Numbered from the stretch's first letter, positions 8,882-21,253 are shown. The stretch is DNA of 64,000 bases from Mannheimia granulomatis (GCF_011455695.1 NZ_CP015030.1:1550001-1614000); one strand, 5' to 3'. Translations and numbers: made by a program. The notes: generated by a model not told the origin, from the sequence alone.

Positions 8882-9520
8882 TTATTTATTTGAACCTTCA
8901 GGGTGTAAACCAATACCTTTATGCCGTTCCTTTAATTTCGCATTCACATCCGCCCAAGAAAGCTCAGCATTGTGTAGCAACACCGTTAAATGGTAAGCCA
9001 AATCCGCCACTTCTGACACCAACTCTTCCCGATCATTTTTCATTGCTGCAATCACGCTTTCCACCGCTTCTTCCCCCACTTTTTGGGCGATTTTGTGCGT
9101 GCCTTTGGTGTAAAGTTTTGCTGTGTAAGAACTTTCCGGATCGGCATTTTTACGCTCAGCGATCATTCGCTCTAATTTAGAAAAGAAGATCCAATCTGGC
9201 TGTTCTTGCTCAAATTGATGAAAACAGCTCTCCGCCCCTGTGTGGCAGGTTTCACCGATGGGGTTGGCGAGGATTAACAACGTATCGTTGTCACAATCCA
9301 AGCTCATATCCACCACGTTTAAGAAATTGCCCGAGGTTTCGCCTTTTGTCCATAAACGTTGTTTTGTGCGAGAGTAGAAAGTCACTCGTTTTTCGTTAAG
9401 CGTTTTGGCTAGAGCTTCTTCATTCATATAGCCAAGCATTAACACTTCGCAGGTTTGAGCGTTTTGGACGATAACGGGGAGCAAACCATCAACTTTATTC
9501 CAATCTATTTTATTTCGCAT
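8882..9520 (-). CDS. hisIE: Bifunctional phosphoribosyl-AMP cyclohydrolase / phosphoribosyl-ATP pyrophosphatase
   Basis: Carries out the second and third steps of histidine synthesis: PR-ATP to PR-AMP (HisE) and opening of the purine ring (HisI). It has 212 residues, normal for the fusion. The HisI domain (about 1-115) shows WTKGETSGN, the Mg/Zn-binding DCDNDTLL and [12 protein letters not shown] with the zinc cysteines. The HisE domain (about 115-205) shows KVGEEAVE and [11 protein letters not shown]. It is the last gene of the his cluster. It appears intact, although upstream his genes are lost or broken. Confidence 0.97.
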   Translation of the reverse strand: MRNKIDWNKVDGLLPVIVQNAQTCEVLMLGYMNEEALAKTLNEKRVTFYSRTKQRLWTKGETSGNFLNVVDMSLDCDNDTLLILANPIGETCHTGAESCFHQFEQEQPDWIFFSKLERMIAERKNADPESSYTAKLYTKGTHKIAQKVGEEAVESVIAAMKNDREELVSEVADLAYHLTVLLHNAELSWADVNAKLKERHKGIGLHPEGSNK

Positions 9521-9555
9521 TTTTTCTTCCTTTTTTGACCGCTTGCAAAATGTGC

Positions 9556-9621
9556 GTAGGGGCGGGTTTTAACCCGCCCGTAGATTTCTGGGTTATCGGG
9601 AGGGTTAAAACCCTCCCCTAC
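9556..9621. repeat. 66-bp double-hairpin element (GTAG...CTAC), copy 2
   Basis: GTAG, then hairpin GGGCGGGTTTTAACCCGCCC (9560-9579), a 18-base spacer, then hairpin GGGAGGGTTAAAACCCTCCC (9598-9617), then CTAC. It has the same total length and plan as 4194-4259. It lies in the hisF-hisIE gap. Confidence 0.85.
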
Positions 9622-9623
9622 GA

Positions 9624-11251
<1,628 letters not shown>

Positions 11252-11289
11252 TATAACAAGCGGTCAAATTCTGCCAAAAATTTGCAAAA

Positions 11290-11880
11290 TTAGATATTCT
11301 CCACAAAATTCCTTAACAGCTTCGCCCCGGCTTCGCCCGAGCGTTCAGGGTGGAACTGCACGCCGTAGAAATTTTTATTGGCAATCGCCGCCGAGAACGG
11401 GACGCCGTAGTCGCAAGTAGCGATGGTGTGAGCATTCGGACTGACGGCATAGCTATGCACAAAATAGAAATGGTTGCCTTGCTCAATACAGTGGAATAAC
11501 GGGTGGTCGGCTTGATACTGCACCTTATTCCAGCCCATATGTGGCAACGGCAAGCCGGTGTTTGGCAACAGCTCGGTTTTTCCGCTCATTAGGCTCAGGG
11601 TTTCTACATCGCCCTCGTGGGAAAATTCGGTCATTAGCTGCATACCCAAACAGATACCGAGCATTGGCTGAGTAGCATTTTGGATCGTTTCAATCAGCTG
11701 ACGATCCTGCAGATTTTTCATCGCTGCAATTGCCGTTCCCACACCAGGGAGCAGTAGCTTATCGGCGGATTGTATTTTGCCGAGATCACGAGAGATCTCA
11801 GCCTGAATGCCAAGGCGGTCAAAAGCAAATTTGACCGAAGACAGGTTGGCACAGCCTGTGTCGATGATGGTGAGTTGCAT
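11290..11880 (-). CDS. hisH: Imidazole glycerol phosphate synthase, glutaminase subunit HisH
   Basis: Class I glutamine amidotransferase that hydrolyses glutamine and channels ammonia to HisF. It has 196 residues, normal size. The nucleophile Cys is in MLGICLGMQLM (about residue 77), and the His-Glu pair of the triad is in VQFHPERSG near the C-terminus. The oxyanion strand LLPGVGTA is also present. It is separated from hisB by an inserted low-GC gene and from hisA by repeat E1. No defect was seen. Confidence 0.97.
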   Translation of the reverse strand: MQLTIIDTGCANLSSVKFAFDRLGIQAEISRDLGKIQSADKLLLPGVGTAIAAMKNLQDRQLIETIQNATQPMLGICLGMQLMTEFSHEGDVETLSLMSGKTELLPNTGLPLPHMGWNKVQYQADHPLFHCIEQGNHFYFVHSYAVSPNAHTIATCDYGVPFSAAIANKNFYGVQFHPERSGEAGAKLLRNFVENI

Positions 11881-11907
11881 GTTTACTCTCTATTAAGAAA
11901 TTAGATT

Positions 11908-12516
11908 TTACCATTCAAAATCCCTAGGATATTCATCTATAGAAAAATCTAATTTAGGATTTTTATAGTAAGGAAGAAAACTCTTTAACACAGGAAGTAA
12001 AAACTTCTCTTTTTCCTGTACTGTTTTTAATGTCAAGAAAAAATAATTTCTACTCGGTAATTTTTCAAATAAAATATCTTGATTTAGAGATGCTATTACA
12101 GGTAATAATTCTATTATTTCATCACAATCTCTAGGAAAGTATTTTTTCAGCTCTTTCTCAAGTTGAAATTCTAATGCATACATTATTGATAATTCATATT
12201 TATCATTATTATTAAATGACATAGAACTTCTCATCATAGATACTAAAACTATAAATAGTATCAATATGCATTCTGAGCCATATAAACAATATTCATTGTC
12301 TTGAAAATCCAAGTGTTTTTCTATATGTCTATGGCCTTCATAAGACTTCCTTATTTCATAAGGAATACTGTAAAGTTCATCAATCAATCTTTGATGTTTA
12401 AAAAAGCTACCTTCTTCTAATAGCTTTCCCATCAGTTCTCTTAAAGACATTAAATCATTTGTAGTTCCCCAAATAGAAAATCCCGATAAATTTTTCGTAA
12501 TCTGTAAATATATCAT
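11908..12516 (-). CDS. Hypothetical membrane-associated protein inserted between hisB and hisH
   Basis: I do not recognise the family. The ORF can extend to 12579, but those 21 codons are read out of a USS. The ATG at 12516 (MIYLQITKN) has GGGG about eight bases upstream and gives 202 residues. One clear transmembrane segment (ILILFIVLVSMM, about residues 86-97) separates a charged N-terminal region from a Lys/Glu-rich C-terminal region ending FPYYKNPKLDFSIDEYPRDFEW-like sequence. Base composition is far more A/T-rich than its neighbours, which suggests acquisition. It interrupts the usual hisB-hisH adjacency and is bordered by a USS and a half REP-like hairpin. Confidence 0.6.
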   Translation of the reverse strand: MIYLQITKNLSGFSIWGTTNDLMSLRELMGKLLEEGSFFKHQRLIDELYSIPYEIRKSYEGHRHIEKHLDFQDNEYCLYGSECILILFIVLVSMMRSSMSFNNNDKYELSIMYALEFQLEKELKKYFPRDCDEIIELLPVIASLNQDILFEKLPSRNYFFLTLKTVQEKEKFLLPVLKSFLPYYKNPKLDFSIDEYPRDFEW

Positions 12517-12583
12517 TAAAGCTACCCCATAAATACAAGCGGTTAAAATCCCCAAAAACTTTGCAAATTCAAACCGCACTTTC

Positions 12584-12607
12584 GGGCGGGTTAAAACCCG
12601 CCCCTAC
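12584..12607. repeat. Half element: single hairpin plus CTAC
   Basis: Hairpin GGGCGGGTTAAAACCCGCCC (12584-12603) followed by CTAC (12604-12607). Read on the minus strand it is GTAG plus hairpin, the same as one half of the 66-bp elements at 4194 and 9556. It lies just downstream of hisB. Confidence 0.75.
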
Positions 12608-12612
12608 GTTGA

Positions 12613-13701
12613 TTATAAAACACCTTTGCTGCTCGGCAACTCATTCCCTTCAATACGAATGCACTGTCTGAGCGTTCTGCCGAAGACTTTGAACAGGCTT
12701 TCGATTTTGTGGTGATCGTTGTCGCCTTTTGCTTTGATGTGCAAGGTGGCGAGCAGAGTGAAGGCGATGGATTGGAAGAAGTGTTCGGTCAGTTCGGTGC
12801 TGAAATCGCCCACTTTGTCGCGTTTGAAATCGGCTTTGAACTTGATGAACGGGCGACCCGATAAATCCATTGTGCATTCGGCTTTGCATTCGTCCATCGG
12901 CAGCACGAAGCCGAAACGGGCTATGCCACGTTTGTCGCCAATCGCTTGTTTAAGGGCAGTGCCGAGGGCAAGGGCAGTGTCTTCAACGGTGTGGTGTTCG
13001 TCAATCCATAAGTCGCCTTTGGTGGTGATGTTCATTCGGAAACCGCCGTGGGTGGCGATTTGGTCGAGCATATGGTCGAAAAAGCCCACGCCTGTGCTGA
13101 TTTCGTTCGCGCCTGTTTCGTCCAGCCACACTTGTACTTTGATGTCGGTTTCTTTGGTTTTACGCTCAACGATGGCATAACGCGGCGTGCGGTCGCCGAT
13201 GTTGGTGACGGGCTCATTCAACAATTTTTCAGTGATTAAATCCCAGTTCAGCTTTTCAGGGTGATATTGAAGCGCTTTGATGCCAAGGTTTTCCGCCAGT
13301 TGCACATCGGTGGCACGGTCGCCAATTACAAAGCTGTTGGCAGGGTCAAACAGTTGGCGGTCGATGTACTTTTGCAGCAGTTTAGTATGCGGTTTGCGGC
13401 AGTCGCAGCCGTCTTCAGGCTTGTGCGGACAAATCAAGACCTCATCAAATTCAATGCCTTGCGAATTGAACAACGCCATCATCGCATTGTGTGGCTTGTC
13501 AAAATCTTCCTGCGGGAACGAACTCGTGCCTAAGCCGTCTTGGTTTGAGACCATTACAAAACGGTATTTTCTTTTGAGTTTGAGCAGTGATGGAATCACG
13601 TTCGGCTCGAATTTCAGCTTTTCGAGGCTGTCAATTTGGAAATCGGTTTTTGGTTCGTCAATTAACGTGCCGTCACGGTCGATGAAAAGGGTTGGTTGCA
13701 T
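12613..13701 (-). CDS. hisB: Bifunctional histidinol-phosphatase / imidazoleglycerol-phosphate dehydratase
   Basis: Performs two steps of histidine synthesis (IGP dehydration and histidinol-phosphate dephosphorylation). The ATG at 13701 has AGGAG seven bases upstream and gives 362 residues, the family length; the ORF's longer 5' part is vector-like read-through of leader. The N-terminal HAD phosphatase domain (1-~170) shows [11 protein letters not shown], the zinc loop [14 protein letters not shown] and IGDRATD. The dehydratase domain has the two metal motifs [18 protein letters not shown] and [10 protein letters not shown], and DHHKIES near the C-terminus. Repeat E2 lies right upstream. Confidence 0.97.
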   Translation of the reverse strand: MQPTLFIDRDGTLIDEPKTDFQIDSLEKLKFEPNVIPSLLKLKRKYRFVMVSNQDGLGTSSFPQEDFDKPHNAMMALFNSQGIEFDEVLICPHKPEDGCDCRKPHTKLLQKYIDRQLFDPANSFVIGDRATDVQLAENLGIKALQYHPEKLNWDLITEKLLNEPVTNIGDRTPRYAIVERKTKETDIKVQVWLDETGANEISTGVGFFDHMLDQIATHGGFRMNITTKGDLWIDEHHTVEDTALALGTALKQAIGDKRGIARFGFVLPMDECKAECTMDLSGRPFIKFKADFKRDKVGDFSTELTEHFFQSIAFTLLATLHIKAKGDNDHHKIESLFKVFGRTLRQCIRIEGNELPSSKGVL

Positions 13702-13720
13702 TGGGTTTCTCCTATCTGTG

Positions 13721-13826
13721 CCTAGCACGAGCCGTGCTAGGCTGAATAATCCGAGCTACTCCGTAGCTCTAATCTATCAGTCGCGGAGCGACTGGGTTTA
13801 TCTAGCCTAGGACGGCTCGTCCTAGG
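13721..13826 (-). repeat. Four-hairpin his-region element, copy E2
   Basis: 106 bp: end stem CCTAGCACG...CGTGCTAGG (13721-13741), GAGCTACTCCGTAGCTC, AGTCGCGGAGCGACT, and end stem CCTAGGACG...CGTCCTAGG (to 13826). The right half is almost identical to copy E4. It begins one base after the transposase stop codon and ends next to the hisB ribosome-binding site. Confidence 0.85.
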
Positions 13827-13827
13827 A

Positions 13828-14268
13828 TTACAAATCTCGTTCTAAATATTCATCAAAATCCACAATCAAGGCTTTCATTTCATCAATAAAACCAATATGT
13901 TTATGATGTGCCTTCTGATTTTTGATGTAATTCATAATTTTTACTTTTTCGTGTTCGCTATAAGTCAAAGCACAATAGCCCTTCGACCACGCATAGAAAT
14001 CAGGAAAAAGATCGCTGTGCTGCTCGAGCCATTTATGGCTGGCATTTTTGAGCTGTTTTACAAAATCTGATACTGCAAAACTTGGGTGAATTTCCACCAG
14101 CAAATGCAGATGATCGGGCATTCCATTAATACGATGCAACGTACAACGCTGTTGCTGACAAAACGCCCAAATGTATTGATACAACTCTTTTTCGTTTTCC
14201 TCTTTAATAGCAGGAACGCTTTGTAAAGTACGAAAAACGATGTGGTAGAACAGTTTTGTATAGCTCAT
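13828..14268 (-). CDS. Y1/HUH transposase (IS200/IS605 TnpA or REP-associated RAYT type)
   Basis: A 146-residue protein of the Y1 transposase (Transposase_17 / Y1_Tnp) fold, which nicks and rejoins single-stranded DNA at hairpins. Visible are the HUH motif PDHLHLLVEI (His53, His55) and the catalytic tyrosine in IMNYIKNQKAHH (Tyr114, with Gln118 in the metal-binding position). The length is that of a complete TnpA, and no accessory tnpB was seen. The gene is bracketed by palindromic elements E2 and E3 on both sides (unit 13721-14400, about 680 bp, the size of an IS200-type element). All key residues are present, so it could be active. IS200-like and domesticated RAYT assignments cannot be separated from the sequence alone. 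Confidence 0.85.
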   Translation of the reverse strand: MSYTKLFYHIVFRTLQSVPAIKEENEKELYQYIWAFCQQQRCTLHRINGMPDHLHLLVEIHPSFAVSDFVKQLKNASHKWLEQHSDLFPDFYAWSKGYCALTYSEHEKVKIMNYIKNQKAHHKHIGFIDEMKALIVDFDEYLERDL

Positions 14269-14286
14269 AGAACCTAATCATTCATA

Positions 14287-14620
<334 letters not shown>

Positions 14621-14723
14621 TTTCGTTGTTGCGCACAAATAAATATAAAACACAAGTCTACCCAATTTATTATGATTCGATAAAATAAGCGTCCCCTTTA
14701 ATATTATTTCAGGAGTTTATTTT

Positions 14724-15059
14724 ATGAATAATGCTTGGCTTTTATTGGCGGTTTCGATTATTGCCGAAGTGTGCGGCACCACCAGTTTAAAATACAGTGA
14801 AGGCTTTTCAAAACCTTTGCCGACCCTTGCGGCTTTGTGTGCGTTTGGTATTGCATTTTATTGTATCTCCATTGTTTTCAAAACCTTGCCAATGGGCTTG
14901 GTGTATGCCATTTGGTCAGGGCTGGGCATTGTGTTAACCGCCGCAATTGCCTTTTTCCTATTCGGGCAGAAACCCGATTTATGGGGATTTGTCGGAATGG
15001 CGATGATTATTGGCGGCGTGCTGGTGATTAATTTACTTTCTTCCAGCTCGGCACATTAA
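14724..15059 (+). CDS. Small multidrug resistance (SMR) family transporter
   Basis: Four-helix inner-membrane exporter of the EmrE/QacE branch, which exchanges protons for lipophilic cations. The 111-residue protein has four hydrophobic segments. The essential membrane glutamate is in IIAEVCGTTSLKYS (Glu about position 15), and the YAIWSGLGIVL and FGQKPDLWGFVGMAMIIGG signatures are present. A ribosome-binding site AGGAG lies just before the ATG. It runs against the his genes and sits between the hisD pseudogene and the hisC relic, where no such gene belongs in intact operons. Substrate not inferable. Confidence 0.9.
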   Translation: MNNAWLLLAVSIIAEVCGTTSLKYSEGFSKPLPTLAALCAFGIAFYCISIVFKTLPMGLVYAIWSGLGIVLTAAIAFFLFGQKPDLWGFVGMAMIIGGVLVINLLSSSSAH

Positions 15060-15077
15060 AAGTAATAAAAACAAGCG

Positions 15078-15109
15078 GTCGGTTTTGATAAAAAATTAGC
15101 AAAACCGAC
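15078..15109. terminator. Hairpin between the SMR gene and hisD relic
   Basis: Stem GTCGGTTTT / AAAACCGAC over an A/T-rich loop, starting inside a USS (ACAAGCGGTC). No strong T-run on the plus strand, so its strength as a terminator is uncertain. Confidence 0.5.
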
Positions 15110-15119
15110 GGCGGTTTCT

Positions 15120-15938
15120 TTATTTCTCCAACTTTTTCAACCGCACTTCCACCGCCAACTTATGCACTGCAAGCTGCTCCGCTTCTGCCATCGCCATCAC
15201 GGTCGGGGCAAGCGCTTTGAAGCTTTGGGGAGTGAGTTCTTGTACGGTCATTCGTTTGCTGAAATAGGCTAAACCCAGGCTGAAATGGGTGCGGGTGTAG
15301 CCGTAGGTCAGCAGGACGTAGTTGGTGCCACCCGCGTAGTCGCCCATACTTTCGGGGCTGTATGCGCCGAGGAAAATCAAGCCTGCGTTGTCGAGCCAGC
15401 CGAGGTAAATGGTCTCCACGCAGCATAAGTTGGCGGTGTAGAGAATTTCATCGGCAATCAGTGACAGGGTGCAAAGCACGACCTTTCAGCCTGCGATTTT
15501 GGCCGGCACAGCGAGCATCAACACGGTAGAAAACAGCGGTGCCGAGCCACCTGGAATGTACAAACCAACCGTTTCAATTGCGCGGGTCAGTACTTGGCAA
15601 CGCACGCCCGTTTGGGTTTCGATATCGACCGTTTGTGGTTTTTGTGCCTCGTGAAAGGCGGTGATGTTGGCTTTGGCGTTTTGAATAGCGGCTTTGAGCT
15701 CAGGCGAAACCCGTTCGACCGCCGCCGCGATTTGTTCGGCAGAAACAGCGAGGCTTGCCAGCTCGGTTTTGTCGAATTTGGCGGTGAGCTCGAAAAGTGC
15801 TTTATCGCCATCGGTTTTCACTAAATCTAAGATATTTTCCACCGCACTTTTGATTTCGTCAGATGAGGAAATCGGCGGACGTGCCAAAGCGCTTTGTTGT
15901 TCAGCTGGGGTGAGGGTGTTCCAAATGAGGGTTTGCAT
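15120..15938 (-). pseudogene. hisD: Histidinol dehydrogenase, degraded
   Basis: Remains of the NAD-dependent enzyme that does the last two steps of histidine synthesis. The N-terminal 150 residues (MQTLIWNTLTPAEQQSA...LYIPGGSAPLFSTV) end at an in-frame TGA (15488-15486) where relatives have Cys in KIAGC. The frame goes on for ~20 residues to VETIY and then jumps to [13 protein letters not shown]: about 160 codons are missing, including the segment that carries the catalytic Gln/His and Glu/His pairs and zinc ligands. The remaining C-terminus has changes at conserved sites ([10 protein letters not shown] where GTNHVLPTYG is usual). Non-functional with high probability. Confidence 0.93.
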
Positions 15939-15950
15939 CTTGTTCTCCTA

Positions 15951-17105
<1,155 letters not shown>

Positions 17106-17125
17106 TTATTAATCTAAATTCTAGC

Positions 17126-17163
17126 TATAAAAAAATCTCTCGAAAGTTGCCTTCCGAGAGATT
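17126..17163 (-). terminator. Histidine operon attenuator terminator
   Basis: On the minus strand: AATCTCTCG, an 11-base loop region, CGAGAGATT, then TTTTTT. Upstream at about 17184-17208 is a second stem-forming sequence (CGGAAGATAAATCTTCCG) that can form the competing structure. It lies between hisL and hisC, the standard layout of a His-codon-controlled attenuator. Confidence 0.85.
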
Positions 17164-17228
17164 ATTTATTGACTGCTACACTTGCTCGGAAGATTTATCT
17201 TCCGCACACACCAAATGCCCGAAAGATA

Positions 17229-17273
17229 TCAGGTTAAATGGTGGTGATGATGTGAAGTGCAGTTAAAATTCAT
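17229..17273 (-). CDS. hisL: his operon leader peptide
   Basis: 14-codon leader MNFNCTSHHHHHLT with five consecutive histidine codons and a TGA stop. The ATG at 17273 has GGAG seven bases upstream. Ribosome stalling on the His codons when charged tRNA-His is scarce would favour the antiterminator over the terminator at 17126-17163. It is now fused to a hisC-first operon. Recognised from sequence pattern and position. Confidence 0.93.
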   Translation of the reverse strand: MNFNCTSHHHHHLT

Positions 17274-17299
17274 TGTGTTTCTCCAAAACAGTTGAAATG

Positions 17300-17328
17300 A
17301 ATTTACGCTAAGACATTCTAAATAGCAA
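17300..17328 (-). promoter_or_regulatory. his operon promoter
   Basis: Minus-strand TTGCTA (17328-17323), 17-base spacer, TAAATT (17305-17300). Predicted start near 17293, some 20 bases ahead of the hisL ATG. Good spacing and position. Confidence 0.7.
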
Positions 17329-17373
17329 GTGTTTTTTATACGAATTTTGCATTTTTTCTGGTCGTCAGATTTG

Positions 17374-18360
17374 TTATGCCCTTGCCGAATACACCTTAAA
17401 TTTGGTGGATTTTGCCAGCACTTCGTGTTTGCCGAAGGCTTTATCGAGCAAATCCGGGTAAGGTAAAAAGGCATTGGCGACAATGCGTAATTCACCGCCC
17501 TTGGTGAGATGGTTTTTCGCTTGAAAAATTAACTCTTCTACAGCTCGATAAGCAGTATCTACGCCATCGTGGAATGGCGGGTTCGACACAATTAAATCAA
17601 AGCGTTCTGAAATGTGAGAGAACACATCGCTTGCCAACACTTCCCCTTCTAGTTGATTCTCTACCAAAGTACGGCGACTAGATTCTAATGCCATTGCGTG
17701 AATATCGCTCATTGTCAGTTTGATTTTCGGGAATTGCTGTTTCAGCGTTGCCCCAATCACCCCTGCACCACAACCTAAATCAAGCAATTTACCTTTTAAT
17801 CGGTCTTCTTTGCTAAAGGTGGAAAGCAGTAATTTTGTACCGTTATCAAGTTCAGCCGAGCTAAACACTGCCGGCAGAGCGAAGATATCTAACGCTTGCA
17901 AGCGGTAAGATTTCCAGAATTTTTTGCAATCGAAAGTCGGCACGCTTTGTAGCTCAAAATGATAAAGGCCACAACGACGGGCGGAGTCAATTTTGGCGAT
18001 ATTACCGAATGGTTCAAGCAGTTTTTCCACAGAACGAATACCCGCTCGGTTTTCGCCGATAATCAACATTTCCTGCCCCACTTGGCACTGTGAGAGCCAT
18101 TGAATCAATTGAAATTGACACTCTTGTTTGTTCTTAGTCCAGTAAAATACCGCCAATTCTGCCGATAAATGACATTCTAAGCCAAATTGCACATTTGTAT
18201 TATGACGAGCATAATCAAAATAGCTACTAAATACCGCCACATTTTTGGCAGCTTTTAGCTGTTGAGCAAAGTCATCTCGTACATCACCAAACAATAATAC
18301 CGATTTATTTTCAAATAACGCCAAATGGCGTTCAAGCACTTCGCTTTCTAATGAGAGCAT
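17374..18360 (-). CDS. rsmC: 16S rRNA (guanine-1207-N2)-methyltransferase
   Basis: Methylates G1207 in the small-subunit rRNA using S-adenosylmethionine. The 328-residue protein has a degenerate N-terminal methyltransferase-like domain (about 1-165) and a catalytic C-terminal domain with SAM loop LLDLGCGAGVIGATL and the N2-guanine signature IVSNPPFHDG (NPPF). Length as in E. coli RsmC (343). It lies head-to-head with holD, as in other gamma-proteobacteria. Confidence 0.94.
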   Translation of the reverse strand: MLSLESEVLERHLALFENKSVLLFGDVRDDFAQQLKAAKNVAVFSSYFDYARHNTNVQFGLECHLSAELAVFYWTKNKQECQFQLIQWLSQCQVGQEMLIIGENRAGIRSVEKLLEPFGNIAKIDSARRCGLYHFELQSVPTFDCKKFWKSYRLQALDIFALPAVFSSAELDNGTKLLLSTFSKEDRLKGKLLDLGCGAGVIGATLKQQFPKIKLTMSDIHAMALESSRRTLVENQLEGEVLASDVFSHISERFDLIVSNPPFHDGVDTAYRAVEELIFQAKNHLTKGGELRIVANAFLPYPDLLDKAFGKHEVLAKSTKFKVYSARA

Positions 18361-18503
18361 TTTTTCTCACCTTTCTTAAAAAATTTAGCTTTGAATATAC
18401 CGAATTTAAGCAGAGAAATCTTGCAAAACCTGCTGAATTTTGCAAAAAATTTCCTGATTTGCTGGAGTTTTGATACTATGCTGTAAAATTTATGAGGTTT
18501 AAG

Positions 18504-18944
18504 ATGAATAGGCGTGATTTGCTGTTAAATGAAATGGGTATTTCGCAATGGGTTTTAACCAAACCGCAAGTGCTAAAAGGCGATGCCCAAATTCGTTTAA
18601 ATGAAAATGTGAGATTGATTGTGGTGTGTGAAGAGGATCACCAAACCAGCCGCCTGTTTTCAGATATTTTGCTGGCATTAGGGTTGCAAAAATCGGAATA
18701 TCAATGGCTGAATGCTGAGCAATCTCAGCGGTTAGTCTTCCAACATTCGCCAATAATATGGCTGATTCAAGCGGAGGAACAAGCGGTTAAAATTGCAAAA
18801 AATTTTGCAAATTCGACCGCTTGGCAAAATACTTGTTGGCAAGATTTAACCTATTCTGCTCACAAACGCCAACTTTGGCAGCAAATGGAAGCCTATTCCA
18901 ATCATTTGGAGAAAAATAGTGATTCAAGAAATCCGACAGGCTGA
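18504..18944 (+). CDS. holD: DNA polymerase III psi subunit
   Basis: Small clamp-loader-associated subunit that with chi links the polymerase to SSB. The protein has 146 residues from the ATG at 18504, which is preceded by GAGG; the ATG at 18492 itself sits in that ribosome-binding sequence. Recognised mostly by N-terminal NRRDLLLNEMGISQWVLTKP, which resembles E. coli HolD (RRDWQLQQLGITQWSLRRP), and by the partner rimI. holD and rimI overlap by 26 bases as in E. coli, where the pair is also coupled. The family is poorly conserved, so identity rests on both. Confidence 0.88.
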   Translation: MNRRDLLLNEMGISQWVLTKPQVLKGDAQIRLNENVRLIVVCEEDHQTSRLFSDILLALGLQKSEYQWLNAEQSQRLVFQHSPIIWLIQAEEQAVKIAKNFANSTAWQNTCWQDLTYSAHKRQLWQQMEAYSNHLEKNSDSRNPTG

Positions 18945-19356
18945 TTTTGAACGTTTGTTTGAGATTGAGCAAAAAGCCCATTTGGTGCCGTGGTCGAAAG
19001 GCACATTGCTCAATAATCAAGGCGAAAAATATCTAAATTTGAAATCGGTGGAACAGGGCAAAATTGTCGCTTTTGCTATCAGCCAAATAGTACTAGATGA
19101 AGCCACACTGTTTAATATTGCAGTTGATCCTGATTTTCGGCACCAAGGCTTTGGCAAGCGGTTACTTTCTGAATTAATTTTGCAACTACAAAAACGTGGT
19201 ATAGCAACCCTTTGGCTAGAAGTTCGAGAATCCAACATTGCGGCACAAAAACTCTATGATTCTCTAGGGTTTAATGAAGTGACTATTCGGAAAAATTACT
19301 ACCCCACCCCCGAAGGTGGCAAAGAAAACGCCGTGATTATGGCGTTGTATTTGTAA
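18919..19356 (+). CDS. rimI: Ribosomal protein S18 alanine N-acetyltransferase
   Basis: GNAT-family enzyme that acetylates the N-terminal alanine of ribosomal protein S18. 145 residues (E. coli 148). It starts at GTG with GGAG about seven bases upstream, inside the end of holD. The acetyl-CoA-binding motif is DFRHQGFGKRLL (Q/RxxGxG/A type), followed by WLEVRESNIAAQKLYDSLGF, the classic RimI signature. Confidence 0.95.
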   Translation: MIQEIRQADFERLFEIEQKAHLVPWSKGTLLNNQGEKYLNLKSVEQGKIVAFAISQIVLDEATLFNIAVDPDFRHQGFGKRLLSELILQLQKRGIATLWLEVRESNIAAQKLYDSLGFNEVTIRKNYYPTPEGGKENAVIMALYL

Positions 19357-19371
19357 CCTAAATTCAAAAGT

Positions 19372-19400
19372 AAAAAGAGCGACCTAAGTCGCTCTTTTTT
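19372..19400. terminator. Bidirectional terminator between rimI and typA
   Basis: AAAAA, GAGCGAC, loop CTAA, GTCGCTC, TTTTTT: a symmetrical stem with A and T runs on both sides, between convergent genes. Confidence 0.92.
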
Positions 19401-19405
19401 ATCAA

Positions 19406-21253
19406 TTAACGTGTGCTAGTGCTTGTCGTTGTACGGCTTGCACGTTTACGGTCGTTTTCCGTTAATAAACGTTTACGGATACGGATTGATTGTGGGGTTA
19501 CTTCCACTAATTCATCGTCATCAATAAACTCTAATGCTTGTTCTAGTGAGAAACGAACTGGTGTGGTTAAGACAATCGCATCATCTTTACCAGAAGCACG
19601 CATATTGGTTAATTTCTTACCTTGTAAGCAGTTTACGGTTAAGTCGTTTGAACGGCTGTGGATACCGATAATTTGACCTTCATACACATCAACACCGTGG
19701 TCGATCATTAATTTACCACGCTCTTGTAAACCGAATAACGCATAAGCTAATGCTTTACCCGTTGCGTTTGAAATTAACACACCGTTTTTACGCTGACCGA
19801 TTTCACCTGGTTTCACATCATCGTAATGGCTGAATGTTGAGTAAAGTAAACCTGTACCTGAGGTCATTGTCATAAACTCGTTACGGAAGCCAATTAAACC
19901 ACGGCTTGGGATCACATACTCTAAACGAGTACGGCCTTTACCGTCTGGGATCATATCTTTCACTTCACCCTTACGGATACCTAAGGCTTCCATCACTGAA
20001 CCTTGGTGCTGTTCTTCAATATCAATTGTCACTTGCTCAAACGGCTCTTGTTGTTTGCCATTTTCTTCTTTGTAGATTACTTTCGGGCGAGATACCGCTA
20101 ATTCGTAACCTTCACGACGCATATTTTCGATTAATACCGATAAGTGTAATTCACCACGTCCTGATACACGGAACTCGTCCGGGTTAGGGGTTTCTTCCAC
20201 ACGTAATGCTACGTTATGTACTAACTCTTTGTTTAAACGCTCAAGAATTTGACGAGACGTTACAAATTTACCTTCTTGACCACAGAATGGCGAGGTGTTT
20301 ACGCAGAAGAACATGGTTACTGTTGGTTCATCAACGGTTAATGCCGGCAAAGCTTCAACTGCATTAATATCACAGATGGTATCTGAAATATTTAATTCGC
20401 CTAAACCGGTAATCGCAATAATATCTCCAGCGAAAGCTTCTGTTGCCTCAAAGCGTTGTAAACCTAAGTGACCTAACACCTGACCAATACGACCTTGGCG
20501 TGTTTTACCTTCACTATCAACAATGGTTACAGCTTGGTTAGGTTTTACCGAACCACGCTTAATACGACCAATACCGATAACGCCTACATAGTTGTTGTAG
20601 TCTAACTGTGAAATCTGCATTTGGAGCGGTGCGTCTAATTCCACTTGTGGCGGTTGAACGTGTTTTACAATCGCTTCGTAAAGCGGCGTCATATCAGAGC
20701 TCAACTCTTCGTGTTCTAAGCCTGCCACACCGTTTAATGCTGAAGCGTAGATAATTGGGAAATCTAACTGCTCATCGGTTGCACCTAAGTTGACGAATAG
20801 ATCAAATACTTGATCTACAACCCAATCAGGACGAGCCCCCGGGCGGTCAACTTTGTTGATGACCACAATCGGTTTTAAACCGTGAGCGAATGCTTTTTGG
20901 GTTACGAAACGGGTTTGTGGCATTGGGCCGTCAAAGGCATCCACCACCAATAACACAGAATCAACCATTGAAAGTACACGCTCTACTTCACCACCGAAGT
21001 CTGCGTGCCCCGGAGTATCCACGATATTGATGTGATAACCGTTCCAGTTAATTGCCGTGTTTTTCGCAAGAATGGTAATTCCACGCTCTTTTTCAAGATC
21101 GTTTGAGTCCATAACACGCTCATCTACATCACCACGAGTTGATTCAAAGGTACCTGATTGTTGTAAAAGTTTATCAACCAACGTTGTTTTACCGTGGTCA
21201 ACGTGAGCAATAATTGCGATGTTACGCAATTTATTAATATCTACATTTTGCAT
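19406..21253 (-). CDS. typA: Ribosome-binding GTPase TypA/BipA
   Basis: Translational GTPase related to EF-G that helps 50S subunit assembly, especially at low temperature. The 615-residue protein has G1 [15 protein letters not shown], the switch I RGITI, G3 [15 protein letters not shown]4 NKVDRP, then domain II and a C-terminal TypA-specific domain. The tail ends in a Ser/Thr-rich TTTSTSTR. It is a single gene in this position with divergent neighbours across the terminator. Confidence 0.98.
   Translation of the reverse strand: MQNVDINKLRNIAIIAHVDHGKTTLVDKLLQQSGTFESTRGDVDERVMDSNDLEKERGITILAKNTAINWNGYHINIVDTPGHADFGGEVERVLSMVDSVLLVVDAFDGPMPQTRFVTQKAFAHGLKPIVVINKVDRPGARPDWVVDQVFDLFVNLGATDEQLDFPIIYASALNGVAGLEHEELSSDMTPLYEAIVKHVQPPQVELDAPLQMQISQLDYNNYVGVIGIGRIKRGSVKPNQAVTIVDSEGKTRQGRIGQVLGHLGLQRFEATEAFAGDIIAITGLGELNISDTICDINAVEALPALTVDEPTVTMFFCVNTSPFCGQEGKFVTSRQILERLNKELVHNVALRVEETPNPDEFRVSGRGELHLSVLIENMRREGYELAVSRPKVIYKEENGKQQEPFEQVTIDIEEQHQGSVMEALGIRKGEVKDMIPDGKGRTRLEYVIPSRGLIGFRNEFMTMTSGTGLLYSTFSHYDDVKPGEIGQRKNGVLISNATGKALAYALFGLQERGKLMIDHGVDVYEGQIIGIHSRSNDLTVNCLQGKKLTNMRASGKDDAIVLTTPVRFSLEQALEFIDDDELVEVTPQSIRIRKRLLTENDRKRASRTTTSTSTR

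Noticed and set aside
17229-17495. 88-codon ORF ending in a His run
   Set aside because: Only its last 14 codons form hisL; the earlier part overlaps rsmC and its upstream promoter.
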